From the NCBI RefSeq assembly GCF_000715075.1, contig NC_134095.1, positions 66,221,990 to 66,285,989 on the forward strand: 64,000 nt of DNA. Reading direction: 5' to 3'. Numbering within the stretch: the stretch's first letter is position 1; each line of letters opens with the position of its first letter. The notes under the pieces are model-generated. The model was not told where the DNA came from. It saw only the letters and a program-made list of their open reading frames with translations, and did no database searches. A program made the position numbers and the translations under genes. Source of the stretch: Nicotiana tabacum (Eukaryota; Streptophyta; Magnoliopsida; Solanales; Solanaceae). Of this stretch, positions 1-12,189 are shown in pieces.

Positions 1-1962
1 ATTAAAGGCCGGACTCCCTTCAATTAGGGAGTCATAGTTCAAACGGGTACAAGTCGTGTCAAATGAGGAAAAGAATTGTTTGTAAGACTGATTTACCATA
101 ACAGGAATAGTAAAAGCATGTAGCACATAATAAGGACTAAGTACAGAATAGTTTCAACATAAGAAAAGTACACGTTAATTAACAGCATATTTGTGCACAT
201 AAACAAGGTGGGGTACAATTTGATTCTGAAAATTAGTTTAAAGAATCACGGATGAGATTGAAAATCACAGGGAATCAGTACTAACTAAGGAAAGTATCAC
301 AAAAGTAAGGAAGCAATTTCGAAAAATCAGTACAGAATTACAAGGAAAATACACAAAATCAAAGATGTAGGTTTAAGGAGATTACACATAATCAACATAA
401 ATTATGTGAACGATCAATAAAACAAATGGTCGGACCCATAAATAATATGGGTTTGGACAAAATCAAAGAAACCTTGAGAACAAACTAAAACAGGAAGTGC
501 AAGAGCATATAGAACACACAAAAGCCTAGAATGTTCATGATAGTCATGCAAACACACCGCAAACAAATTCAAACTCTGAATCGAACCCAGAAATATTAGG
601 GTTTCTTGACAAAAATAAATCGAGCAAAAAGAAAAGACTCAGGTAATGTTTAAACATGCTAAAAATCAAAGTAATTACTAAAATCAGAAAGAAATCGTTT
701 TTGCAAAAAGGGTTTTGAAACCCTAGTTTGGAAAATGAAGAAACCGTTTGAAATCGGAGAAACATTTTGAGGAAAACAAGTGAAAACCTTAAGAAACCCA
801 TAGATCCATCCCAGATCGGAGGGTTTATAGCTAGGTTTGTTCAGAAAATAATAGAGACGAAGAAAAGATCGGTTAAACCCATGGATATACATAGATAGAA
901 GACATATCTAAAGAAAAGTAAAAAAATCTCGAGAGTCAGGGTTCCAGAGAACCCAAAGATGATGAGAAAATAATAGATCGTTACCGGTTTCAGCCGGAAA
1001 AGCCATAGACCTTACTCGAACAGTCATGGATGGCCGGAAAGTAGCATAAAAGACCATGGATAGAAGTTGAACAAGATCTGGACTAGATATCTTCGAGATC
1101 TTTCCACGAAATCACAAAAACGGGCAACCAAGAGATGTAGGAGACAAGTATAAGTCTCAAACAGCCATGGGAGTCCATGGATTGAGTGAGGATCGAAGGG
1201 ATTAGGGTTAGTTTTAGGTGGCGGCGGCTAGGGTTAGCTTTAGGTTTCAGAGAGAGTCGGAGAGGAGAGGGGATTCAAGGGAGGCGGATTGTAAGAATGG
1301 GGGGGTTTGGGGGGTCATTTGGGATTAATTATGATAAGGGTGAACGGTGGCCGTTGATCTCTGTGATCAACGGCCAGTATTAAAAGGTTTGGGGCTGGGT
1401 TATATAATTGGGTTTGGGCTTGGGTCCGGTGGGTTGTAATTGGGTTAGGAATTGGGGTCTTGATTTGGCTATAATTAAAAGCCAAATTGGCTATATTTTA
1501 AATAGCTATTGTTTCCCTATTTAATTTATAAAAAATAGTAAATAATTTCTAAAAACTAATTTAAAGGGCTAAAATGATTTATAATATAAAATTAACAATT
1601 TAAAAACACAAGATCCAATTTTATGCGTATAAAACATAATTAAACCTGAAAATGGCTAATATTGCAATTATGTACAATTTAGCTTTAAAAATAATAAATG
1701 TAGTTGTAAAAATATGTAAAAATTAATTTAGCCATATTTTGGAATAAATATAGAAATCCAATAGAATAATTATCAAAATAATAATTTTGGAAATAATTAT
1801 TGGGGATTTTATGAGTAAAAGGGAGAAAATAAATCAATTTAAACCTTTAAAATTATGGGGAAAAATAATAAAATACTTGGACATGCTTATATATGCATAT
1901 GTATGCTAATTTGAAGGTATTTTGAATATTGAAAATATATAGGGTAAAATTGGGTATCAACA
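1..1962 (-). repeat. LTR portion of an Ogre-A duplicate (partial, runs off the window)
   Basis: Aligns along its whole length with 17224-19214, the right-hand part of the 5' LTR of element A. There are scattered substitutions and a few small indels; for example a 17-bp tandem duplication near 17541 is absent here. It ends at the LTR terminus GTATCAACA at 1962, as the other copy does at 19214, and continues into the same flank. It is therefore not the 3' LTR of element A but the end of a second copy lying to the left. The short ORFs inside it also occur in the other copy and are not genes. Confidence 0.85.
1349..1375. promoter_or_regulatory. LTR inverted repeat, 11-bp arms
   Basis: GGCCGTTGATC and GATCAACGGCC are separated by 5 nt. 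The same structure is at 2339-2365 and 18601-18627 in other copies of this LTR and, with a 7-nt loop, at 28489-28517 in the unrelated-looking LTR of element B. In sense (minus) orientation it lies a few tens of nt past an AT-rich TATA-like stretch (the LTR reads TTATATAATTGGG on the plus strand at about 1400). A promoter-proximal role is inference. Confidence 0.6.
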
Positions 1963-2266
1963 GCGTGCACCGTTGGTGATTGTGACTTGGTCCGTCCCGT
2001 ACGACTGTTAAGTCGCGTATTTGATTGAAAACAATTTGATACTATTATGTTTTGGAAATTATTATTATGTTTTGAGCTGAATATCATATTTGGGCTTTGT
2101 GCCAATTGTTTGGACCCTTAGGGGCTTTTTACTACTATTCCTCACTGTTTTGACTTAATATTTGTACTCAGTCATACTGTGTTTTACTGATGTTATAACT
2201 CAACCTTATTTACCTAGTTTTGATGCTATAAATGATATTTTTGGGTTGAACGCCCTGTTTTACTGA
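1963..2266. repeat. Duplicate of the right flank of element A (LTR-like sequence F)
   Basis: Matches 19215-19518 at near identity and equal length (304 bp), beginning GCGTGCACCG just outside the LTR end in both places. At 2266/2267 the match to the flank stops and element A LTR sequence resumes. The flank and LTR overlap by only about one base (A). This is the visible breakpoint of a duplication. Confidence 0.85.
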
Positions 2267-2940
2267 AGGGCGGCAAATTGTAAGAATGAGGGGGTTTGGA
2301 GGGGTCGTTTAGGATTAATTATGGTAAGGGTGAACGGTGGCCGTTGATCTCTGTGATCAACGGCCAGGATTGAAAGGTTTGGGGGTTGGGTTATAAAATT
2401 GGGTTTGGGCTTGGGTCCGGTGGGTTGTAATTGGGTTGGGAATTGGGGTCTTGATTTGGCTATAATTAAAAGCCAAATTGGCTATATTTTAAATAGCTAT
2501 TTTTTCACTATTTAATTTATAAAAATGGCAAATAATTTCTAAAAACTAATTTAAAGGGCTAAAATGATTTATAATACAAAATTAACAATTTAAAAATACA
2601 GGATCCAATTTTATTCATATAAAATATAATTAAACCTACAAATGACTAATATTGCAATTATGTGCAATTTAGCTTTAAAAATACTAAATGTAATTGTAAC
2701 AATTACTTTAGCCATATTTTGGCATAAATATAGAAATCTAATAGAAGAATTATCAAAATAATAATTTGGAAATAATTATTGGAAATTTTATGGGTAAAAG
2801 GGATAAAATAAATCAATTTAAACCTTTAAAATTATGGAAAAAATGATAAAATACTTGGACATGCTTATATATGCATATGCATGCTATTTTGAAGGTATTT
2901 TGCATATTGAAAATATATAGGAAAAAATTGGGTATCAACA
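2267..2940 (-). repeat. Truncated 3' LTR of element A
   Basis: Corresponds to the last about 680 bp (plus-strand sense) of the LTR at 14452-19214, ending at GTATCAACA. In element sense this is the first part (U3) of the 3' LTR; the rest is missing at the 2266/2267 junction. It differs from 1278-1962 more than the two flank copies differ from each other, so element insertion is older than the duplication. It contains the 11-bp inverted repeat at 2339-2365. Confidence 0.8.
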
Positions 2941-2956
2941 GTTGCCTCTCTTTACC
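2941..2956 (-). other. Polypurine tract of element A
   Basis: On the minus strand a purine-rich run (GTAAAGAGAGGCAAC) lies immediately 5' of the 3' LTR start TGTTGATACC. Element B has a closely similar tract (AAAGAGGGGCAGC) in the same place, supporting a role as plus-strand primer. Confidence 0.7.
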
Positions 2957-3054
2957 CGGGAAGAATGAAAGAGTTTCCTGGTAAAGAAATGATGGCCAAT
3001 TTTGACCGAGCTAAATGGTTTGAAGAGATTTAGGCCGCACCCTGGATTCTGAGA

Positions 3055-3102
3055 TGCCTACATATCCTAGTTTTACAGGAATCAGGCCGTATGTAGTTCA
3101 GG
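3055..3102 (-). other. Two-stem RNA-like motif, copy 1 (element A 3' UTR)
   Basis: Sense strand: CTGAACTACAT, a short spacer, CCTGATTC, a small hairpin (CCT/AGG), then GATATGTAGGCA. Outer stem CTACAT pairs with ATGTAG. It lies 115 nt from the LTR edge; the equivalent copy in element B is 136 nt from its LTR edge. No name is known to me. Confidence 0.6.
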
Positions 3103-3614
3103 ATTCACATGCGGATTATGCCGATGAAGATATTTCACGAACGGACGCAATACCTAGGTCCGGGTGAGTGAAAGGTTTACGGGAATGGTTAGGTTTGATA
3201 TGGATGCGGGCACCGTAGTGGGATCTCTCCTGCCGAGATGGTCGTTGCTCGCCGTTTTACCTGCAAATAAATAATACAAGCATATACTGTGCATAAATTT
3301 ATACATGATGCAAATTCTCGTCGGACCATGAATGTTGTCTTTGGACGGTGAGGATGACGTCCTTAGACCATGATGTCGTGGGCCATGAAGTGTATGATGA
3401 AGGATTCGCAGGCCATGAAATGATGTTCTCGGTCTATGAGGATGGTGCCTCCGAACTATGATGCCTTTTAATAATGATATACAAAAGATTGAAAGAGATC
3501 CTCAGGCCATGACATGGTGTTCTCGGGCTATGAAAATGGTGCCTCCGAACGATAACGCCTTTGGATGGGTTGGCGATATTTCAGCCCATGAAGGATGCAG
3601 TAGTATGATGTGGT

Positions 3615-4365
3615 CAAGACAGAGCTTAGTCTTGCGAATTGAAAGGCAGAGCTTAGCCCGTAAGAGAAGTGAGATAAATAGTGTTTGGGATGGCGCTTAG
3701 TTTCGAAGAAAATTGGAGGCAGAGCTTAGCCTCGGAAGGCAGAAAGATAGTTTTATGCATATTGGAAGGCAAAATAGTACCCTTATGTAATGCAGATAGA
3801 GGTAGAGCTTAACCTCGAGAGGCAGAATGGTAGCCTTATGCAAATTGGAAGGCATAATAGTAGCCTTATACAATATAGATGCAGATGGAGACAACATTTA
3901 GTCTCGGAAGGCAGAATAGTAGCCTTACGCAATGTAGATGCAGATGGAGGTAGAGCTTAACCTCGGAAGGCAGAATGGTAGCCTTATGCAAATTGGAAGG
4001 CAGAATATTAGTCTTATGCAATATAGATGCAGATGGAGACATCGTTTAGTCTCGGAAGGCAGAATAGTAGCCTTATGCAATGCAGATGAAGATGGAGGTA
4101 GAGCTTAACCTCGGAAGGCAGAATGGTAGCCTTATGCAGAAATGCAGATGGAGGTAGATCTTAACCTCGGAAGGCAGAATGGTAGCCTTATGCAATGCAG
4201 ATGCAAATGGAGGTAGAGCTTAACCTCAGAAGGCAGAATGGTAGCCTTATGCAGAAATGCACATGGAGATAGCGTTTAGTCTCGGAAGGCAGAATAGTAG
4301 CCTTATGCAAGAATGCAGATGGAGACAGTGTCTAGTCTCAGAAGGCAGAATGGTAGCCTTATGCA
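3615..4365 (-). repeat. Tandem hairpin array in the element A 3' UTR
   Basis: Roughly 60-bp units alternate two hairpins. One has loop AGAGCTTA (or a relative such as ATCGTTTA) and stems that vary in a paired way: CAAGAC/GTCTTG at 3615, GAGGC/GCCTC, GAGGT/ACCTC and GAGAC/GTCTC. The other has loop AGAATAGTA or AGAATGGTA and stem AAGGC/GCCTT. Units are joined by ATGCAGATG-like spacers. More than ten hairpins are visible. The stem changes are compensatory while the loops stay nearly fixed. Confidence 0.75.
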
Positions 4366-4975
4366 AGAAATAAAATAACAAATGATAGTAGCATTTTCTT
4401 AGCTGATAGCACATTGTGGCATTGTGATTACTAGGAGCATTGTGACATACGAGACATCACCGATGTGTGCGGATAGCAAATGGTGGCAAGTGCAACGGTT
4501 CGGAGAGTCATATTCTTGAACAATGTTTGTTCCATGGGCATACAGTATGTTTAATGATTTCGCAATCCTAGTGCCTGCATCCAAAGAAAATCGTGATTTT
4601 TGTAAGGGGGAAGGTTAGTTCGTATCCACGTTGGCTTTGCCTAACTTGTTCAAGCTTTGATCTAGTAGTACCGTCTGTATTATTGGGGTAGCATTGCTAA
4701 ACAAAGCAGTTTCAATGATAAACATGCATGATTTTTTAAAAGTATGACATAAATGTATAATTAAAATATCTTTTAGATGAACCGACGACTGTGACGTAGT
4801 TCAGGACATTGTAACTTCTCTTGCTATGGAATTTTGAGGGTTCTCCACAAAATTCTTCCCCAGTTTGATGGGTTGACGCTTCTGACTGCTGCTCGTGCGG
4901 CAATCGGCTAAAGTTACCTCGGAATTTTGAGGGTCCTTCTCAAAATTCTGCCCTAGTTTCCAATTGCGAGGGAAA

Positions 4976-5016
4976 TGGTCCCCTCTTAAATGGGAATCAG
5001 GTCAGGCGTAGTTCAA
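4976..5016 (-). other. Two-stem motif, partial copy (element A, just after pol)
   Basis: Sense: TTGAACTACGCC, CCTGATTC, then a small hairpin (CCC/GGG). The closing GATACGTAGGCA half is lost. It begins about 30 nt past the pol stop, comparable to the element B copy at 33313-33354 that follows pol there. Confidence 0.5.
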
Positions 5017-5044
5017 TTTACATCATATAAGGAAAGCAAAAAGA

Positions 5045-8000
5045 TTACATATAGTAACGCTTGACTACATCTGAATTAATCAGCTTTGGCCAGACTTCTC
5101 CGTCCATTTCTACAAGTATGAGGGCTCCTCCTGTCAAAACTCGGTGAACCATGTATGGACCCTGCTAGTTAGGAGAGAACTTCCCTTTGGCTTCGCCTTG
5201 ATGCGGAAAATTTTTCTTTAACACTAGTTGCCCCGGTGTGAACTGTCTTGGCTTAACTCTCTTGTTGAAGGCTCTAGACATTTTGTTCTGGTAGAGTTGA
5301 CCATGGCAAATTCTTGTTGGCGGCTTCTACAGCTCCATTCATCTGAGGCCTGTAGGTTGTGGAATTCTTGTGTCTGATCTTGAAAGTTTTGCACATAGCT
5401 TTCATCAAGTCGCTGTTGAGGTTGGAGCCATTATCAGTAATGATTGACTCTGGAATTCTGAATCGACAAACGATACGGTCGCGGACAAAGTCTGCCATGA
5501 CTTTCTTAGTCACTGCTTTGTAAGATGCTGCTTCGACCCATTTGGTAAAATAGTCGATGGCTACTAGGATAAACCTGAGTCCATTGGAAGCAGCAGGCTC
5601 GATTGGTCCAATAACATGCATCCCCCAGGCAGTGAACGGCCATGGTGAGCTTGTTGTGTTGATCTCGCTCAGAGGTACCTTTATCATGTCTGCATGTATC
5701 TGACAGCGGTGGCATTTTCGGACATACTGGATGCAGTTCATTTCCATAGTCATCCAAAAGTAACCAGCCCGGAGTATCTTCTTCGCTAAGACAAAATCGT
5801 TCATATATGGACCGCAGGTCCCTAATTTCCTCTAATAGCCTGGATGTTTCCTTTGCGTCGACACATCTCAACAATCCTAAGTCGGGAGTCCTCCTATACA
5901 TGATTTCTCCACTGTAAAAGAAGTAAGACAATCTCTGAAGTGTGCGTTTCTGAGTAGGATTTGCAAGTTCTAGGTACTCTCCTTTTTCCCAATATTCCTT
6001 GATATCATGAAACCAAGGCTTTTCGTCTGCTTCCTCTTCGACATGGGCACAGTAAGCTAGCTAATCATGGATTTTCACTGGAATGGGATCAATAAAATTC
6101 TTGTTTGGATGTTATATCATAGATGATAGGGTAGCCAATGCATTGGCGAGCTCATTCTAGGTTCTGGGAACATGCTAGAATTCTGTCTTCGTGAACCTTT
6201 TTCTCAATTCTTGTACATGATGCAGATACTGGAGTATCTTGGAGTTCTTGGTTGCCCATTCTTCTTGTACCTGATGTATGAGTAAGTCTGAATCTCCGAT
6301 CACTAGCAGCTCTTGAATGTTCATGTCAATGGCCATTTTGAGCCCTAGGATGCAGGCTTCATACTCGGCCATATTGTTGGTGCAGGGGAACCTAAGTTCG
6401 GTAGACACCAGATAATGCTAACCGATTTCTGATACTAGGACTGCTCCTATGCCAACTCCTTTGAAGTTTGCTGCTCCATCGAAGAACATTCTCCAACCGT
6501 CATTGGATTCTGTAATGTCTTCTCCTATGAATAATACCTCTTTATTAGGAAAATACATTTTCAGGGGTTCGTATCCTCCATCCATAGGGTTTTCAGCAAG
6601 GTGGTCTGCCAGTGCTTGTCCCTTGACTGATTTCTAAGTTACGTAAACAATGTCGAACTCACTCAACAAGATTTGCCACTTAGCTAACTTGCCAGTGGGC
6701 ATGGGCTTCTAAAAGATATATTTCAAGGAATCCATTCTCAATATGAGATATGTAGTATAGGCGCAGAAGTAATGTCTCAGCTTCTGGGCTACCCAAGTCA
6801 AAGCACAACAGGTGCATTCCAATAGAGAATATCGGGCCTCGTACGAGGTGAACTTCTTACTGAGATAATAAATGGCTTGCTCCTTCCTCCCCATTTCATC
6901 GTGCTGCCCCAGAACGCAATCGAAAGCTCCATCTAACACTACAAGGTAGAGTAATAAGGGTCTACCTAGCTCGGGCGGGACTAATACCGGTGGTGTTGAT
7001 AGGTACTCCTTGATTTTGTCGAAGGCCTTTTGGCAATCATCAGTCCATTTGGTGGCGGCATCCTTCTTCAATATCTTAAAGATTGGCTCACACATAACTA
7101 TAGACTGTACTATGAATCGGCTGATATAGTTAAGCCTCCCTAAGAAACTCATCACATCCTTCTTGTTCTTTGGTGGTGGTAGTTCCTGAATGGCTTTGAC
7201 TTTTGATGGATCCAGTTCTATTCCTCAGCGGCTCAAAATAAACCCAAGCAATTTCTAGCCGGAACCCCAAATGCGCACTTTGCGAGGTTTAGTTGCAGGT
7301 TGTACCTCCACAATCTATTGAAGAACTTCCTTAGATCTTCTATATAGTCAGTGGCCTTCTTGGATTTGATAATAACATCGTCCACATATACCTCTATCTC
7401 CTTATGTATCAGATCATGGAAAATGGTAGTCATGGCTCTCATGTATGTGGCCCTTGCATTCTTCAGGACGAATGGTATTATCTTGTAACAGTACACTCCC
7501 CACAACGTAATGAAAGTTGTTTTCTCATCATCTTCCTCATCCATCCAGATTTGATGATAACCAGCGAAGCAATCCACGAATGACTATAGCTCGTGCTTGG
7601 CGCAATTGTCAATCAGGACGTGTATATTTGATAAAGGGAGGTCGTCTTTCGGACTGGCTCAGTTGAGATCCCGGTAGTCGACACAGACTCTGACCTTCCC
7701 ATCATTCTTTGGTACTGGCACAATGTTGGCTAACCATGTCAGGTATTCTACTACCCTGAGAACCTTAGCTTTGATTTGCTTGTTGACTTCTTCTTTGATT
7801 TTCAAACTCATATCAGGTTTGAACTTTCTGAGCTTTTGCTTTACCGGTGGACACATTGGATCTGTTGGAAGTTTGTGAGCCACAATAGACATACTCAGAC
7901 CAGTCATGTCATCATATGACCCGGCGAATATGTCCTCGTACTCTTTTAGAAATTCTGTGTATTCCTTTATTTCTGATGGCGATAGGTGGATGCTGATTCA

Positions 8001-8187
8001 TGTTTCCTTGACGTTTTCTATATCTCCCAAGTTGACAATTTCGGTCTCATCCAGGTTGGACTTAGGTATATTCTCAAAGTTCTCAACTTCTTTGACAATC
8101 TCGTCAGGTATGTCATCTTCCTCTAAATCAATGTCTGTTTGTTGCATTGTCTCATTGCATGTCACAGTCATCGATTCATCAAGATAA
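5045..8187 (-). pseudogene. pol: Element A pol: RT, RNase H, second RNase H, integrase (degenerate)
   Basis: In sense order: a pre-RT segment (about 8187-7907), RT with VPVPKNDGKVRVCVDYRDLN (ends near 7659) and catalytic YVDD in 7233-7577, RT-linked RNase H region (6709-7155), a second archaeal-type RNase H (EYEACILG, GDSDLL; 6175-6408), integrase (5274-5931) and a C-terminal part ending VKRYY at 5045. Many stops and frameshifts divide it. Odd points: the first catalytic aspartate of integrase is histidine (MHVIGP where element B has MDVIGP); RT motif PFGLKNAGATY has lost both glycines; about 100 codons are missing after NGAVEAANKN compared with element B (junction about 5310). It lies collinear with and similar to element B pol. 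Confidence 0.9.
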
Positions 8188-8345
8188 GTAATAGTAATGA
8201 TGTATTGGTAAAGTAAGGAGAGAAAATGATAACAATAAATATTAATTCATAAGAAAATCCAAATGCTTTTGAAGTTGAATAACTATTTTGAACATTGAAG
8301 ATCTTATTGCGGGAAATGAAAATGCGACAAGAAAATCATTCACTA

Positions 8346-9613
8346 AAATAACGAATAATGCTTGTTTTAGCCTTGCTACCCCAAGGCACTTCGGGCTTTG
8401 GTTGTCCTGATGGTCCAATTCTTGATATGTCCTCCTCTTCCTCGAGAATAACACAACAGTCCATATCATTGTCCTCTAAAACAAGTTCTTCATTGCTGCA
8501 AGTGGTTCTTCTTCATCTGACCCATAAATAATGTCGGCCTGTTTGAAGGTCTGCTCCAGATGCGGTATTGGTTGATCTAGTGGATAGTAAGGACCTCTCC
8601 ATGATGGCGACCAGTTGTTGAATTCTTCCTAGGTGTAATCATATCCCAGACCGAAAGTAGTGCCATGTTTCTTGAGTTTTATGGGTTTAGAGATTCCTTG
8701 GAGGTTCTTGCCGAGCCATTTGCCAGGTTCGTACCTACTCCAACTCAGTATACTCTCGATTTTGCTATCCCACCATTTGTCTTTGTCGATAGCATCGACC
8801 TGCTCAATTTGGTGGTAAGTTTCTCCACCCAGCTTCCTTCTTCCCTCGATCGAATGGTCTGGCGACTGTATATAGGGTTGCTACCGTCGCCGTGAATGAT
8901 CACTTCCTGGTGATTTCATTCGAACTTTACTGCCTGATGCAGCGTTGATGCTACGGCCCTAGTAGCATGAATCCATAGACGTCCTAGTAGCAAGTTGTAG
9001 GATGTTGGTACATCTATCACCTGGAAATCGACCTCGAACCAGGTTGGCCCCATCCGTAAGCATAGAATAATTTCCCCAATGGTGGACCTCTGAGAACCAT
9101 CGAAGGCTTTCACATTGATTGCTCCATCCTTATCTCATGCAGTCCTTTACCCAACTTCTTGAGTGTTACCAGCAGACAAATGTTAAGACTAGAACCTCCA
9201 TCGATCAGGATTCTAGTGATGAAATAATCTTCGCATTGCACGCTGATGTGCAGTGCCTTGTTGTGCCCCAGCCCTTCAGATGACAGCTCGTCCTCATGAA
9301 AGGTGATCTTATGGCTTTCTAGAACTTGTCCTACTATATTAGCCACTTCCCCGCTAGTGATGTTACTTGGTACGTACGCTTCATTCAGCACCTTTAACAA
9401 AGCATTCTTATGTATCTCAGAATTTTGCAGCAAAAAGAGAATGGATATTTGTGTTGGCGTCTTGTTTAACTGGTCGATGACTGAATACTCCTTGGGCTGT
9501 ATTTTCCTCCAAAGGTTGTCCGGATCTGTCTCAATGAAGGGTGGTCGATTGGACGCCTGCTTTATTGATTCAGCTAGATGTTTAGGGGTACAGACTCTAC
9601 CAGTTCTTGTCAT
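8346..9613 (-). pseudogene. Element A protease and G-patch segment (degenerate)
   Basis: Aspartic protease region: LIDGGSS is the D-G-G active-site loop, followed after a frame break by SYNLLLGRLWIHA (8916-9113), the conserved end of Tat proteases. Beyond in-frame stops comes a short glycine-rich stretch (GKNLQGISKPIKL ... FGLGYDY, about 8640-8760) that resembles the G-patch region of element B. The piece before pol at about 8190-8345 is T-rich in sense orientation and without a frame; it may be the decayed counterpart of the predicted intron in element B, but no clear splice pair can be fixed. Confidence 0.75.
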
Positions 9614-11780
9614 ACCCTGTGTTGTGACAGTTTCATCAATCCTGACTTTGCCTTTCCTTCTCGCCTCGGCTGTATAGTCCCAAGGTACGACATTTGTATA
9701 GAATTGGTGTCATGGTAGACATCTCTACTAGGATCGGCACGGCTATCCTCACTTCGAGTGAACCATATGCCTTGGGCGGCAAGACTGCAACCTCAAATGC
9801 TGCGGGTGCATTTGTCGGAGACACAAACTCAACCTCAATTGGTGTCGGTGTCTTTGCGGATGGCGCTGCTTCAAACTCAAGAGGTACAGACATATTCACC
9901 TCAGCGTCCTTAGACGGTTGGATTTGGACTATGATTGGATTGAGAGTAATTATTGGTTTCTTCGGGTCATCACCTTCTGCGATCAACCCGATTGATCCCT
10001 CGGGATCCCAGTCATCTTATATTTCAATCATGTGCATACCTCCACCCTTATGGTCTGGCAGGGGGTTGTTGCGGTCATTTGGAGCAGGTTCCTTTGCCAC
10101 AATGATCTTGTTATCAATCAAGGACTGTATCTTATCTTTCAAGGAGCGGTATTCATCGATGGTGTGCCCCTTCATGCCGGAGTGGTATGCACAGGACTTG
10201 TTTGGGTTAACCCACTGAGAAGGATTCTCAAGGGTTGCAACAGGGATAGGAGTGACATAACCAGCAGCTTTGTGTCTCTTATACAGCTGGTCGATGGGTT
10301 CAGCGACGGTTGTATATTGCTTTGGAGGTCTACGATCAAAATTAGGTCAGGGTCTAGGAAAATTTTGGCGTGCAGGGGGTGATTGATAATGGGATGGTTG
10401 AGCATTATAAGCTTGGTAGACAGGATCTGGTTGGGAGTATCTAGGTGAAGTAGGTTAATATGTAGGAGGTGGAGATGACTAATAAGTGGGTGGCGGAGCT
10501 TGGTATAAAGGTAAGGGCACTTGGTAATTTGGGCTTGGCTGGTATGTGAGTGGAGGTGTTGGGTAAGTTTGGTATTTGAGGGGAGACTTGGTCCTTTGTG
10601 CAACCATCACGGCCCCTACGTCCCTTTTCTTGGATACACCACCGGACTGTAAAGCCTTATTTGTAGCTTATAAGGCCTCGAAGTTTGTAATCATACCGCT
10701 TTTGATACCTTCTTCAATTCTTTCATCTAATTTGATAATGTCGGAGAACTTGTGATTTTCAATCATCATCAGCCGCTCATAGTACTGCAGGTCCTGAGCC
10801 CGGACAAAGAACTTGTTCATTTGCTCCTCTTCTAAGGCAGGTCTGACCTTAGTAGCTTCGGACCTCCAGCGAGTAGCATACTCATGAAACGTCTCTGTGG
10901 GCTTCATCTTCAAATTCTGGATATAGAACACGTCTGGTGCTTTCTCTGTATTAAACTTGAATCTATCCATAAAGTCAGATGACATGCCTACCCAGCTTGA
11001 CCACTTCTTGGGATCTTGGCTGATGTACCAAGATAATGCATCTCCTTTCAGACTCCTCATGAATAGCTTCATGCGGATCCTTTCATCCTTTCCTACTCTA
11101 ACCAGCTTGTCGTAATATGTCCTCAGATGGACCCTTGGATCACCCGTACCATCAAACATCTCAAACTTAGGAGGTTTGTACCCCTCGAGCAGTTCGACAT
11201 CAGGTTGTATGCAAAGATCCTCATAGTTCATCCCCTCGAGTCCTTTGCTTCCCTCAACGCCCTGAATCCGGCTGGTCAGTTTCTTAAATTCCTCGGCCAA
11301 GTTCCTAATAAGTAGATCCTTCTTATCAGACTCAGGTGTGCATGAGATAGGTTGGGTGGAGTGTGGCATGGTCTCCACATAGATAGGAGTGTTATGGTGG
11401 CCTGGTGTATGGGTGTGGAAATGGTCATTTGTGGAGTTCTGAGGTTCTGGGATGAGTAGTGGAGTGTTATTTGGGGTATGGCAGGTGATATATTGGTTCT
11501 TTGGTGGAGCAGCGTGATGATGAGGCACAGGATGATTCTGCTGTTTTGGGATATTTTAAGGAGGTGTAGGGTTTTGAGCGTTGGGAAAGTTGATATTTGG
11601 GGTATTGAGGGAAAATGACAGGTTTGCCAGATTCCGAACCTGATCGAGCTCTTCTTGGAATTTCAGCAGTTTCTGTTCAAGTTGTGACACATTTTCGTTC
11701 GGAACCCGAATACCCTGGCCATTAGTGGACTCTACCCGTTCAGTCGTGTTCTCCTTCATAATGTTGTTTAAATCTTCCAT
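9614..11780 (-). pseudogene. gag: Element A gag (degenerate)
   Basis: I take the start at 11780 (MEDLNNIMK), which precedes a predicted coiled-coil (LEQKLLKFQEELDQV). An in-frame stop at 11556-11558 interrupts the proline/histidine-rich N-terminal part. The Retrotrans_gag core is in 10668-11528 (GDPRVHLRTYYDKL ... FMRSLKGDALSWY ... FHEYATRWR). After another stop comes a P/Y-rich linker, then a zinc-knuckle relative near 10190 (CAYHSGMKGH) whose last cysteine is tyrosine (DEYRS against NNCWS in element B). The linker to protease (9636-9986) is in another frame. Confidence 0.85.
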
Positions 11781-12189
11781 CTTGCCTTTGTGCTTGCCTT
11801 TAATGGGACTAAGAGGAGGAGTGGGTGGAAGACCCTTGGATCTTGTGAAATAAAATGATGATGATGCCAGAGTGCACGAACTAACCTTTGGGAAGGGGAA
11901 TAATAAAATAAAACAAAAGGTAATCAAGTTAGTGAGGATTATAAAAAGTATTACAATATTTAAACACATAGTGTGGGAATGTAAAGCTTGTCCTAATTTG
12001 GGGACCTCTTTGTGCCCGAGGTAGGCCTAACGACAAATTGATTTGGAGAACTTTTAATGCTAAATGCCTTATTTTATTGATAAAGATAGGCAAATCCCAA
12101 AACGACACTAAATAAGCAAAAAAGTCACTAATGGCCATTGGCCTTATTACATTCATAAAGCGAAAAAGATAAATTCCTATCTACTTGGT
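11781..12189 (-). other. Spacer between ORF1 and gag of element A
   Basis: About 400 bp with no supportable coding sequence. The equivalent interval in element B (40559-41325) carries a full two-stem motif; I cannot find one here. Confidence 0.5.

Larger units (their letters stand above)
2941..5044 (-). other. 3' untranslated region of element A
   Basis: About 2.1 kb between the pol stop (5045-5047) and the LTR with no convincing coding sequence. It holds, from the LTR inward: polypurine tract, a full two-stem motif (3055-3102), degenerate repeats with GGCCATGA-like words (about 3320-3560), the hairpin array (3615-4365), mixed unique sequence, and a partial two-stem motif next to the pol stop (4976-5016). 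Long, fast-changing 3' UTRs with tandem repeats are known for Ogre elements. Confidence 0.75.

Noticed and set aside
1186..1383. 65-codon frame repeated at 18438-18635
   Set aside because: Conservation reflects duplication of the LTR; frame lies across the LTR inverted repeat and has no recognisable protein features.
9694..10218. 174-codon plus-strand frame
   Set aside because: Antisense to the gag/protease linker of element A, which has clear family motifs on the minus strand.
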